DNA of 64,000 bases, taken from Erythrobacter aureus. GTDB taxonomy: Bacteria > Pseudomonadota > Alphaproteobacteria > Sphingomonadales > Sphingomonadaceae. Made by a program: the position numbers and the translations under genes. Below the pieces are notes generated by a model. That model ran no database searches, was not told the DNA's origin, and worked only from the letters and a program-made list of their open reading frames with translations. The stretch lies in contig NZ_CP031357.1 of NCBI RefSeq assembly GCF_003355455.1, forward strand, positions 1,776,501-1,840,500. Reading direction: 5' to 3'. Positions 53,664 to 62,100 of this stretch are shown here, piece by piece (within the stretch, counting starts at the first letter, position 1; every line of letters begins with the position of its first letter).

Positions 53664-54485
53664 ATGGCCGTTCTATCGGGTGTCATCCGCGTAATGGAGA
53701 AAGCCGCGCGCAAGGCGGGTGGCCGCCTGCGCCGCGACTTCGGCGAGGTCGAGCATCTCCAGGTCAGCCGCAAAGGACCGGCCGACTTCGTTTCCAAAGC
53801 CGATCAGATCGCCGAACGCACGATCTATGACGAGCTTCTCTCTGCGCGCCCCGATTGGGGTTTCGTGATGGAAGAGGCCGGTATTATCGAAGGCGATGAA
53901 AGCAAGCCGCGCTGGATCGTCGATCCGCTCGACGGGACCAGCAATTTTCTCCACGGTATTCCGCATTTCGCGATCAGCATCGCCGTTCAGGAGCCCAAGC
54001 TCGGGGGAGGTGGCTGGGACGATGTCACAGCCGGAGTGATCTACAACCCGATTACCGACGAGACCTTCTGGGCCGAGAAAAGTCGTGGAGCATGGTTGCA
54101 CGATGGCCGTCTGCGTGTCTCGGCCCGCCGAAATCTCCCTGAAGCACTGATTGCCACAGGTATCCCGTTCCAGGGCCACGGCGATTTTGGCGAATGGACC
54201 AGGATCTTCGGGGCTATCGGTCCGCAGGTGGCGGGCGTCCGCCGCTTCGGTGCAGCCTCACTTGATCTCGCCTGGCTCGCAGCGGGTCGATTTGACGGTT
54301 TCTGGGAAAGCGGCCTCAACGATTGGGATACGGCTGCCGGCTGTCTCATCGTGCGCGAAGCGGGCGGATTCGTTTCGGATTTCCGTGGGCGTTCGCAGCC
54401 GATACATTCCGCTCAGGTGCTGGCGGGAAATGATGCGCTGCATTCGAAGCTCCACAAGCTGCTTGTCGGTGCCCTCAAGGCGTAG
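53664..54485 (+). CDS. Inositol-1-monophosphatase (SuhB type)
   Basis: A 273-aa Mg-dependent phosphatase. Ligands: FVMEEAG (Glu70/71), DPLDGTSNFLHGIPHF (Asp87, Asp90) and LNDWDTAAGCLIVREAGG near the C-terminus. The DPLDGTSNF-H-P form is the classical SuhB/IMPase signature, in contrast to the paralogue beside argJ. The gene follows efp by 80 bases. AAGAGAG is just upstream of ATG 53664. Confidence 0.92.
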   Translation: MAVLSGVIRVMEKAARKAGGRLRRDFGEVEHLQVSRKGPADFVSKADQIAERTIYDELLSARPDWGFVMEEAGIIEGDESKPRWIVDPLDGTSNFLHGIPHFAISIAVQEPKLGGGGWDDVTAGVIYNPITDETFWAEKSRGAWLHDGRLRVSARRNLPEALIATGIPFQGHGDFGEWTRIFGAIGPQVAGVRRFGAASLDLAWLAAGRFDGFWESGLNDWDTAAGCLIVREAGGFVSDFRGRSQPIHSAQVLAGNDALHSKLHKLLVGALKA

Positions 54486-54572
54486 CAGCCAGCGCGTTCC
54501 GGCAAAGGGATCGGGAACCGACCCGAACGTTCATACGTCTTTTCTCCATACGCAGGAATGGAGAGGTCGCCC

Positions 54573-54911
54573 ATGTCCAGGAAACTGGCAATCGCATCTG
54601 TATGTGTCGCTTGCGCGGTTCCGGCCGTGGGGGCCGAAGGGCAGGGCAAGGCCGAGCGATCGATAGGTTCGTTGCCGCACGAATTCGATCTCGCACGCAC
54701 GCTCATCAAGGATGGCCGGATGGTCACCGACCGGCAGCACCCGATCTCCTCAACGCTGCACGAGCCCGAACCGGCGGAGCCCGATTTCAAACCGCCCTCG
54801 CTCGCAGTTCAACTCGCCAAAGACGGCCCTATACTGGCCATGGGCGCCATGGGCGCCAAATTCAAAGATGCGCCGCGGCTTGCGCATATTGCGATCGGCA
54901 TGGATTTTTAA
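54573..54911 (+). CDS. Small exported protein of unknown function
   Basis: A 112-aa protein with a signal peptide (AIASVCVACAVPAVGA, cleavage near residue 22). The mature part is Pro-rich in the middle (HEPEPAEPDFKPPS) and ends in a Gly/Met-rich hydrophobic piece (ILAMGAMGAKF). GGAGAGG supports ATG 54573 over the earlier ATG at 54558. No family recognised. It precedes tRNA-Leu. Confidence 0.6.
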   Translation: MSRKLAIASVCVACAVPAVGAEGQGKAERSIGSLPHEFDLARTLIKDGRMVTDRQHPISSTLHEPEPAEPDFKPPSLAVQLAKDGPILAMGAMGAKFKDAPRLAHIAIGMDF

Positions 54912-54978
54912 GGGACAATGCAACGCGCCGCTTGAACCGCGCGGTGCCACGAGCTATCCGCCGCGCTCCCGACCCAGT

Positions 54979-55063
54979 GCCCCTGTGGCGGAATTGGTAG
55001 ACGCGCTCGACTCAAAATCGAGTTTCTTACGAAGTGCCGGTTCGAGTCCGGCCAGGGGTACCA
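54979..55063 (+). tRNA. tRNA-Leu (CAA)
   Basis: A class II tRNA of 85 nt: acceptor GCCCCTG with CAGGGGT, discriminator A and CCA, D-arm GGCGGAATTGGTAGACGC, anticodon stem CTCGA/TCGAG with loop CTCAAAA (anticodon CAA), a variable arm, and T-arm GGTTCGAGTCC. Confidence 0.97.
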
Positions 55064-55111
55064 AACTAAATCCTTGCACATCGGTGAATAAACTGGGATT
55101 TTTGACACCGG

Positions 55112-56911
55112 ATGATCGGGCCTCCTTCATACCACGCGATTGCAGCGATGATCATCACCATCGCCATGTTCGTCGCCTTTGCGCGCGGGCGCATGTCGGT
55201 GGAGATCATCTCGCTGCTGACCATCGCTGTGATTGCGGTCGGCCTCTATTTCTTCCCTCTGCCCGACACCCAGCCAACCGACGGCCTTAGTCTCGCCTTT
55301 TCGGGTTTCGGCCATTACGCGCTGATTACCATCTGCGCGCTGATGATCATGGGGCGGGGATTGGTGGTGACCGGCGCGCTGGAACCTGCAGCGCGATTTC
55401 TCGAACGGCTCTTCAAGATCAATCTTCAGCTCGGGCTGCTGTTTTCCCTTCTGGTGACCTTCTTTCTGTCTATGATCGTGAACAACACGCCCGTATTGGT
55501 GCTGTTGATCCCGATCTTCGTACAACTGGCTCTTCGTGGGCTGTTACCGGCATCCAAGGCGCTCATCCCGATCAACGCGGCATCGCTGATGGGCGGTCTT
55601 GCCACGACCATCGGCACTTCCACCAATATTCTCGTCGTTTCGATCGCGGTGGATCTCGGAATGCCCGAAATGGACGTATTCCATTTCACGCCGATCGTCC
55701 TGTTTGCCTCTCTTGTCGCGCTCCCCTTTGTCTGGATCGTGATGCCCCGCATGCTGGGGGACAACCGGGTCGAAACCGTGCATGCACAGCGTCTGTTCGA
55801 AACCCGGCTGAGAGTCACCGAGAATTCGATGCTCAACGGACGTGAACTATCCGAGCTCGAAACTCGTCTTCCCACGGGTATCGAATTCCACGACGTTCCG
55901 CCCGGTCTGCTAAGACCTCAGCATCGCTTGCGCATGACCGGGACGCACGAGGCTATCGAAGAGGCGATGGCGACGCTGCGCGGCGACGCCGCCCCCAGTT
56001 GGGTGCTCGACCGCATCCGGCGCCGGTCGAGCGAGACGCGCACCGATATCGCGGTCGGCGAAATGATCGTGACCGCCGATTCGCGCCTTATAGGCCGGAC
56101 CTTGCCGAGCTCGGGGATCGCCGATCTCTACGGTGTCGCAATCATCGGGACCCATCGGCCCGAACGACTCGTCGGCGAAAAGGAGAAGTTCTCCGAGGGT
56201 GGCGATCACCGCTTTGCAGAAGGTGATGTGCTCCTCGTCATGGGCCTGCCCGACGACATGCAGCATTTTGCCCGGGCTGACAGCCTGCTGCAGCTCGAGG
56301 GCATGCGGGAGCTGCCCCGCCGTTCGAAGGCGACCCTGGCTGCCGCGATCATGGGTGGATCGATCGCATTCGCCTCTTTCGGTCTGGTCCCGATCGCAAT
56401 TGCCTCGCTGGCCGGTGCGATACTCATGTTCGTTACGGGGTGCGTGAAGTTCGATCGTGTGGGGCGGGGCCTTTCCGGCAGCGTGATCGTGCTTGTGGCC
56501 GCCAGCATTGCACTGGGCCGGATCATCTTGGACAGCGGCGCGGCCGACTGGATCGGAACCGTGCTTGCCGCGGGGCTCGACTATCTGTCCCCCGCCGCCG
56601 CGCTTGCAGCGATCATGCTCGCTATGACTTTCCTGACCAACTTTGCGTCCAATGCCACGGCAGCAACCGTCGGTACGCCCATCGCCTTTGCAATCGCGAC
56701 CAAGCTGGGCCTTCCGCCAGAACCGCTTGTCCTAGCCGTGCTGTTCGGCAGCAACCTCTGCTACGCGACACCCATCGCCTACCAGACCAACATGCTCATC
56801 ATGGCCGAGGGGTCTTACGAGTTTAAGGACTACGTTCGTACCGGGGTGCCGCTGGTCCTTATCATGGTTACGGCGCTTTCGCTGGGCCTCGTCGTGACCT
56901 ACGGATTGTGA
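55112..56911 (+). CDS. SLC13/DASS-type anion permease with TrkA-C (RCK-C) domains
   Basis: A 599-aa membrane transporter. About five N-terminal helices, including the SNT-like MIVNNTPVLVLLIP and GGLATTIGTSTNILVV (substrate/sodium motif), come before a soluble insert with TrkA-C-like folds (residues about 225-420). Then come about six more helices with NFASNATAATVGTPIAFA, the second repeat of the motif. Such proteins carry sulfate, dicarboxylates or related anions, gated by the cytosolic domains. The start at 55112 has a poor ribosome site. GTGA overlap with the next gene ties it to the EptA-like enzyme. Confidence 0.88.
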   Translation: MIGPPSYHAIAAMIITIAMFVAFARGRMSVEIISLLTIAVIAVGLYFFPLPDTQPTDGLSLAFSGFGHYALITICALMIMGRGLVVTGALEPAARFLERLFKINLQLGLLFSLLVTFFLSMIVNNTPVLVLLIPIFVQLALRGLLPASKALIPINAASLMGGLATTIGTSTNILVVSIAVDLGMPEMDVFHFTPIVLFASLVALPFVWIVMPRMLGDNRVETVHAQRLFETRLRVTENSMLNGRELSELETRLPTGIEFHDVPPGLLRPQHRLRMTGTHEAIEEAMATLRGDAAPSWVLDRIRRRSSETRTDIAVGEMIVTADSRLIGRTLPSSGIADLYGVAIIGTHRPERLVGEKEKFSEGGDHRFAEGDVLLVMGLPDDMQHFARADSLLQLEGMRELPRRSKATLAAAIMGGSIAFASFGLVPIAIASLAGAILMFVTGCVKFDRVGRGLSGSVIVLVAASIALGRIILDSGAADWIGTVLAAGLDYLSPAAALAAIMLAMTFLTNFASNATAATVGTPIAFAIATKLGLPPEPLVLAVLFGSNLCYATPIAYQTNMLIMAEGSYEFKDYVRTGVPLVLIMVTALSLGLVVTYGL

Positions 56912-58608
56912 ACAAGGGCGGTGCGTGGCTGTCGGTAGCTGCGAAGCCGCTGGCGCTGCTTACCTACATCCTGTCGCTAACTCCCGGAGTCCTGGACCGG
57001 ATTGCCGATATCGGGGGGATGGGCGGCAAGATCGCCTTTGTCGGCATGTTCGCGCTTGCAATCATCGGGATCGTGGGCGCCGCGTGGACACGCCCGGCAT
57101 GGCTGCGTTGGGCGCTCGCAATCCTGTTCGCCGTCGGCTCTTGGTTCATGGAGAGCTACGAGAGCTCCTCGCTCGATTTCATGACCTATGCGGTCTACAT
57201 CGACCTCGTAAACGCGACCGGTTTTGCAGGCGATGCCATCGAGCAGAACAGCCGGGCGCTAACCGCGGCAATCCCGCGCGCGCTGCTCCTCTTGCTGGCT
57301 ATCGGTCTAAAGCCAACGGGCGCTTTTCAAATGCACGGCCGCCTCGGCCCAATCGTTCCCCTCGTGCCACTCGCAATAGTAGCCCTTTTCACCGGCTTTG
57401 CGTTTCTGCGAGGCGGTGACGGGCTGAAGGGCGTTCCGGGCAGCTATCCCGCGCTGACCTACACGCTGCTTGCCGGATACGAACGGTTGACGGGCGACCT
57501 GGGCCCGCAGGAAGCGGTGGCAATCGCGCAGGCCGCTAAGCCGCTCTACCGCAATATCGTGTTGCTCATCGACGAGAGCGTCACGGCGCACTACCTCGAT
57601 ATCAATTCACCTGCGGGCGTGTCCTCGGGCCTGGCCGCCCCGGGTGAAGGCATCACCCTCGCCAATTTCGGCATTGCGGCGGCCATCACCAATTGCAGCA
57701 CCGGTTCGAACATCGCCTTGCGCTACGCGGGAACGCGCGACACCTACCGCCGCGACATCGGGGTAGGGCCGTCGCTCTGGGCCTATGCCAAGGACGCGGG
57801 ATTGGAGACGGTCTATCTCGACGCACAACGCACCGGCGGTGCCATGCAGAACGGCATGGATGCGGACGAGCTGGCCGAGATCGACCGCTTCATCCAATTC
57901 GACGATGTCCCCGTGGTCGAGCGCGATATGGCGCTGGGCGAGACGCTCGCCGAACTCCTCTCGGACGACCGCTCCAGCTTCATAATCGCCAACAAGGTCG
58001 GCGCCCATTTCCCGGTGCATGACAAGTACCCGGCAGATCGCGCGCTCTACCTCCCAAACCTCGCGCAAGGGGGCTACGCGGACATCGTCGACACGGGTTC
58101 GCGGGCGGGCTTCGGAGGCAGCGAGTTGGAGTGGAAGCGCTATCGCAATTCCTATCGCAACACGCTGGCCTGGAACACGGGCGAGTTCTTCGCGCGCTTT
58201 CTGCGAGACGCCGACCTGAGCCGGGCGCTGGTCATCTACACTTCCGATCACGGCCAGGATTTGCACGAGGACCGACACGCAGGGACTACCACGCACTGCT
58301 CGTCCTCGCCGCGCTCGGAGGAAGGGGCGGTTCCGCTGGTTGCGATGCAGGGCGAGGGCGGGGCACTGGACTTCGCAACCAACGGTCCCGCCAGCCACTA
58401 CATGATTGCACCGACCCTGCTTGCCGCGATGGGATACGAGCGTGCGGCAGTGCGGGCACGCTATGGCGGAGCGCTCGACGAACCCTCGACCGATCCGGGA
58501 ACGTTCAACACGCTGTTCAACGCCCGTCTCAACCGCGAACCGCAGTGGCAGAAGGTGGACGAGGCCGGTTTCGTGGCGGTCCCCGATGATGGTCCCGCGA
58601 AGGAATAG
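56908..58608 (+). CDS. EptA-like sulfatase-fold phosphoethanolamine transferase
   Basis: A 566-aa inner-membrane enzyme: five N-terminal helices (to about residue 168) and a periplasmic sulfatase-fold domain. Metal-site marks: NIVLLIDESVTAHYLD (Asp222, Glu223), probable nucleophile Thr265 in TNCSTGSNIAL, KVGAHFPVHDKYP and IYTSDHGQDLHED. These match EptA/OpgE-type lipid A or glycan phosphoethanolamine transferases, though the CMFS-like segment after the nucleophile is not conserved. GTG 56908 overlaps the permease stop as GTGA. What it modifies is unknown; outer-membrane glycolipid is the likely target. Confidence 0.82.
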   Translation: MNKGGAWLSVAAKPLALLTYILSLTPGVLDRIADIGGMGGKIAFVGMFALAIIGIVGAAWTRPAWLRWALAILFAVGSWFMESYESSSLDFMTYAVYIDLVNATGFAGDAIEQNSRALTAAIPRALLLLLAIGLKPTGAFQMHGRLGPIVPLVPLAIVALFTGFAFLRGGDGLKGVPGSYPALTYTLLAGYERLTGDLGPQEAVAIAQAAKPLYRNIVLLIDESVTAHYLDINSPAGVSSGLAAPGEGITLANFGIAAAITNCSTGSNIALRYAGTRDTYRRDIGVGPSLWAYAKDAGLETVYLDAQRTGGAMQNGMDADELAEIDRFIQFDDVPVVERDMALGETLAELLSDDRSSFIIANKVGAHFPVHDKYPADRALYLPNLAQGGYADIVDTGSRAGFGGSELEWKRYRNSYRNTLAWNTGEFFARFLRDADLSRALVIYTSDHGQDLHEDRHAGTTTHCSSSPRSEEGAVPLVAMQGEGGALDFATNGPASHYMIAPTLLAAMGYERAAVRARYGGALDEPSTDPGTFNTLFNARLNREPQWQKVDEAGFVAVPDDGPAKE

Positions 58609-58678
58609 GCCCGCCCTTTCCTACCGCGCGTCATTCTGCGAAAAGACCCCTCGCAAACGAGAGCAGGATTTTCCGCCA

Positions 58679-58703
58679 ATGGACCGTGGTCCATGCGGTC
58701 CAT
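58679..58703. promoter_or_regulatory. Nested palindrome before the M20 gene
   Basis: ATGGACC-GT-GGTCCAT (58679-58694) is a perfect 16-bp palindrome, and a third GGTCCAT follows (58697-58703), giving three half-sites within 25 bases. It ends 20 bases before the amidohydrolase start, a good place for an operator. Confidence 0.45.
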
Positions 58704-58723
58704 GTGTAGGGAGACTAGTGCCG

Positions 58724-60055
58724 ATGTCCAAAACCGTTCCAACAAGCTTGGCCGCGTTGGCGATGGTGCTATCAGCGCCCGCCGCCGCCAATGAATTGCG
58801 CGACGACCTGGCTGCCGACATGCCCGAGCTGATGGAACTCTACCGTGACCTGCATGCCAACCCGGAGCTGAGTTTCGAGGAGCATCGAACCGCTGCGAAA
58901 TTGGCGGAACGCATGCGCAAGATCGGCTTCGATGTGACCGAAGGCGTCGGCAGAACCGGTGTCGTCTCCATCCTGCGAAACGGAGAGGGACCCACGGTGC
59001 TTTTACGTGCCGATATGGATGGCTTGCCGGTGATCGAGCAGACCGGGCTGCCCTATGCCTCGACAGTCACCGCCACTCCGGCCAGCGGCGTCACCACAGG
59101 CGTGATGCACGCCTGCGGTCACGATACCCACATGGCCGGCTTCATCGGTGCGGCGCAGCTTCTGGTGGGGCACAAAGACAGTTGGCGGGGCACGCTGGTC
59201 ATGGTGCTTCAGCCTGCGGAAGAACTGGGTCTCGGCGCGCTCGCTATGTTGGAAGACGGGCTATACTCCCGCTTTCCCAAACCCGATTACGCGCTGGCAT
59301 TTCATGATGCGGCAGCGCCTGCCCCTGCGGGGACCATCGGCTATACTCCCGGCTATGCACTGGCCAATGTCGACAGCGTGGACATCACGGTGAAGGGTGT
59401 CGGCGGGCATGGGGCCTATCCGCATACGGCGATCGATCCTGTCGTTCTCGCCAGCGCGATCGTCATGAAGCTGCAAACCGTCGTTAGCCGGAATTCCTCG
59501 CCGCTGGACCCGGCCGTCATCACGGTGGGCAGTTTTCATGCCGGCGCCAAGCACAATATCATCAGTGACGAAGCAAAGCTCCAGTTGACCGTGCGCAGCT
59601 ATTCCGACGAGAGTCGGCAGCTTCTGTTGGACGGTATTCGCCGCGTTGCGCGGGGCGAAGCGATCACGGCCGGCCTGCCCGAGAATTTGATGCCCGAAGT
59701 GACGGTCAAGGACCCTCATACGCCGTCGACCTTCAACGATCCCGAGTTCAGCGAGAAGGTCACCGCGGGTTTTCGTCAGCGTTTCGGTGAAAATCGCGTC
59801 ATGGAATGGCCTGCGGTTATGGGCGGCGAGGATTTCAGCCAGTATCGCCGGGCCGCGCCCGAAGATGTCAAATCGATGATCTTCTGGATCAGCGGCACAC
59901 CGCAATCGATGCTCGATGCGCTGGAGAAGGACGGAACCCCGCTGCCCTCGCTTCATTCGCCTTTTTGGGCTCCCGATGCGGACAAGGTCGTCGCAGCCGG
60001 AGCGGAAGCCTTGGCGAGTGCGGCCATCGATCTGATGCCCATCGGCGAGAACTAG
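58724..60055 (+). CDS. Exported M20 family amidohydrolase/peptidase
   Basis: A 443-aa metal hydrolase of the M20D/IAA-amidohydrolase group, with a signal peptide (LAMVLSAPAAAN), so periplasmic or secreted. Typical segments: LHANPELSFEEHRTA, VLLRADMDGLPV (95-102), HACGHDTHMAGF (metal-binding Cys131, His133), LQPAEE, GGHGAYPH and GGEDFSQY. It would hydrolyse N-acyl amino acids or similar amides. AGGGA precedes ATG 58724. A strong terminator follows the stop. Confidence 0.92.
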   Translation: MSKTVPTSLAALAMVLSAPAAANELRDDLAADMPELMELYRDLHANPELSFEEHRTAAKLAERMRKIGFDVTEGVGRTGVVSILRNGEGPTVLLRADMDGLPVIEQTGLPYASTVTATPASGVTTGVMHACGHDTHMAGFIGAAQLLVGHKDSWRGTLVMVLQPAEELGLGALAMLEDGLYSRFPKPDYALAFHDAAAPAPAGTIGYTPGYALANVDSVDITVKGVGGHGAYPHTAIDPVVLASAIVMKLQTVVSRNSSPLDPAVITVGSFHAGAKHNIISDEAKLQLTVRSYSDESRQLLLDGIRRVARGEAITAGLPENLMPEVTVKDPHTPSTFNDPEFSEKVTAGFRQRFGENRVMEWPAVMGGEDFSQYRRAAPEDVKSMIFWISGTPQSMLDALEKDGTPLPSLHSPFWAPDADKVVAAGAEALASAAIDLMPIGEN

Positions 60056-60065
60056 TCACCAAAAA

Positions 60066-60110
60066 AGAGTGGCCGCCGGAGCGTTGGGGACGCTCCGGCG
60101 GCCGTTTTCT
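60066..60110 (+). terminator. Intrinsic terminator after the M20 gene
   Basis: A perfect 13-bp GC-rich stem (GGCCGCCGGAGCG / CGCTCCGGCGGCC, 7-base loop) followed by GTTTTCT, with an A-run before it. A textbook rho-independent terminator. Confidence 0.88.
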
Positions 60111-60148
60111 CCTCCCCAGGAGAAATGATTAAACCGGGTTATATATCG

Positions 60149-60331
60149 CTACCCGTCCGAAGGGACGTAGGTGCCCAGGCGGTGGTGAAGGGCGTTGATC
60201 TTCGCCAGTTCCTCTCGGTCCTCGGTCTGCCGCGCATAATGCGTCAGGGCGGTACGCAGCAGCCGGAAGTCGGCGGTCGAGAACAGCGCGCGGGCGCGAC
60301 CGGGCTCTGTCTTCGGAGTGTCGTCTGTCAT
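60149..60331 (-). CDS. Small protein downstream of isocitrate lyase
   Basis: A 60-aa hydrophilic protein, mostly helical (ADFRLLRTALTHYARQ, REELAKINALHHRLGTYV), no membrane segment or Cys. AGGAAGG lies nine bases before ATG 60331; the ATG at 60340 is too close to it. It follows aceA by 20 bases on the same strand, so it is probably co-expressed and may be a small partner of the glyoxylate bypass. No family recognised. Confidence 0.65.
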   Translation of the reverse strand: MTDDTPKTEPGRARALFSTADFRLLRTALTHYARQTEDREELAKINALHHRLGTYVPSDG

Positions 60332-60351
60332 GGTCGTCATCCTTCCTCTCC

Positions 60352-61950
60352 TTACGCAGCGGCGAACTGGTTCATCGTATTGTCTTTACCGCCCGCTTTC
60401 AGGGCTGCTTCGCCGGCGAAATATTCCTTGTGATCGTCACCGATGTCCGATCCGGCCATGTTCTGGTGCTTCACACAAGCAATGCCCTGGCGGATTTCTT
60501 CGCGCTGGACGTTCTTGACGTAGCCGAGCATCGCCTGTTCGCCAAAGTACTCGCGAGCCAGGTTGTCGGTGCTCAGTGCGGCCGTGTGATAGGTCGGCAG
60601 CGTGATGAGGTGGTGGAAGATACCGGCACGCTTCGCGGCATCGGCCTGGAAGGTGCGGATCTTTTCGTCGGCTTCGGCGGCCAGTTCACTGCCATCGTAC
60701 TCGACGCTCATCAGCTTATCGCGATTATAGGATGAGACGTCCTTGCCCGCTTCGGCCCACGCATCGTAGACCTGCTGACGGAAGTTGAGCGTCCAGTTGA
60801 AGCTGGGCGAATTGTTATAGACCAGCTTGGCATTGGGGATCACTTCACGCACCCGGTCCACCATGCCGGCGATCTGCTCGACATGCGGCTTCTCGGTCTC
60901 GATCCACAGCAGGTCGGCACCGGCTTCCAGCGCGGTGATGCAGTCGAGCACGCAGCGATCCTCGCCGGTTCCCGGACGGAACTGGTAGAGATTGCTGGGC
61001 AGGCGCTTGGGGGCCAGCAGCTTACCGTCGCGGCTGATGAAGACCTGACCGTTTTTGATATCGGCTGCGTCGACTTCGTCGCAATCGAGGAAGCTGTTGT
61101 ATTTGTCGCCCAGATCGCCAGGCTCCTTCGAATAGGCGATCGACTTAGTCAGGCCTGCGCCGAGGCTGTCGGTACGGGCAACGATGATGCCTTCGGGAAC
61201 GCCCAGCTCGAGGAAGGCGTAGCGGATCGCGCGGATCTTCTGGTGGAACTCTTCGTGGGGCACGGTGACCTTGCCATCCTGGTGGCCGCACTGCTTTTCG
61301 TCCGACACCTGATTTTCGATCTGCAGGGCACAGGCGCCAGCCTCGATCATCTTCTTGGCCAGCAGATAAGTCGCCTCGGCATTGCCGAACCCGGCATCGA
61401 TATCGGCGATGATCGGCACGACATGTGTCTCGTGCTCGTCGATTTCCTTGGTCAGACGTTGCGTATTGACCGCATCGCCAGCTTCCTTGGCTTCGTCGAG
61501 TTCACGGAACAGGCCGCCCAGTTCGCGGGCGTCGGCCTGGCGCAGAAAGGTGTAGAGCTCTTCGATCAGTCCGGGAACCGAGGTCTTCTCGTGCATCGAT
61601 TGATCGGGCAGGGGGCCGAATTCGCTGCGCAGTGCGGCGACCATCCAGCCCGAGAGATAGAGATAACGGCGCTTGGTGCTGCCGAAATGCTTCTTGATCG
61701 AGATCATCTTCTGCTGAGCGATGAAGCCGTGCCACGTGCCGAGCGACTGGGTGTAGTTCGCCGGATCGCGGTCATAGGCTTCCATGTCTTCGCGCATGAT
61801 CTTCGCGGTGTAGCGTGCGATGTCGAGCCCCGTGCGGAAACGGTTCTGGACGACCATGCGCGCGGCGCTTTCGGCGTCGATCGCAGCCCAGGGCGCGCCG
61901 TTGGCTGCGATGGTTTCGTTCAGTTCCTTGATCCGGGCCTGATAGGTCAC
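60352..61950 (-). CDS. aceA: Isocitrate lyase
   Basis: Glyoxylate-shunt enzyme, splitting isocitrate to succinate and glyoxylate. Its 532 aa makes it the long form (Pseudomonas type), not the 434-aa E. coli type. The catalytic loop reads DEKQCGHQDGK (Lys219-His223; Cys221). Other marks: PIIADIDAGFGN, IVARTDSLGA and NNSPSFNW. GTG 61950 is preferred because AAGGAG lies seven bases upstream and the N-terminus VTYQARIKELNE fits; an earlier in-frame ATG adds a non-homologous leader. Divergent from the ScfR-type regulator, which probably controls it. Confidence 0.96.
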   Translation of the reverse strand: MTYQARIKELNETIAANGAPWAAIDAESAARMVVQNRFRTGLDIARYTAKIMREDMEAYDRDPANYTQSLGTWHGFIAQQKMISIKKHFGSTKRRYLYLSGWMVAALRSEFGPLPDQSMHEKTSVPGLIEELYTFLRQADARELGGLFRELDEAKEAGDAVNTQRLTKEIDEHETHVVPIIADIDAGFGNAEATYLLAKKMIEAGACALQIENQVSDEKQCGHQDGKVTVPHEEFHQKIRAIRYAFLELGVPEGIIVARTDSLGAGLTKSIAYSKEPGDLGDKYNSFLDCDEVDAADIKNGQVFISRDGKLLAPKRLPSNLYQFRPGTGEDRCVLDCITALEAGADLLWIETEKPHVEQIAGMVDRVREVIPNAKLVYNNSPSFNWTLNFRQQVYDAWAEAGKDVSSYNRDKLMSVEYDGSELAAEADEKIRTFQADAAKRAGIFHHLITLPTYHTAALSTDNLAREYFGEQAMLGYVKNVQREEIRQGIACVKHQNMAGSDIGDDHKEYFAGEAALKAGGKDNTMNQFAAA

Positions 61951-62030
61951 GGGGGTGCTCCTTAGTCGTGTATAGGGCGTTATCGTCTGACATGTTGATG
62001 CCGGAACTCGGCGGGGCACGATAGAGCAAT

Positions 62031-62099
62031 TTACAAAATTTCTTGTCTAAACGGATCAAATTCGCTTATCGGGCTAGTAAATATGTAAAGAAAGTTACA
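62031..62099. promoter_or_regulatory. Candidate ScfR/RamB-type sites between aceA and its regulator
   Basis: Two related AT-rich inverted elements: TGTAA-AGAAAG-TTACA (62084-62099) abutting the regulator start, and TTACAA-AATTTC-TTGT (62031-62046) upstream of aceA. Both have short arms and a 6-base centre. Sites of this kind would allow autoregulation and control of aceA. Confidence 0.45.
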
Positions 62100-62100
62100 C

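Noticed and set aside
60883..61965. 360-codon plus-strand frame opposite aceA
   Set aside because: Shadow of aceA; the real gene is certain on the minus strand.
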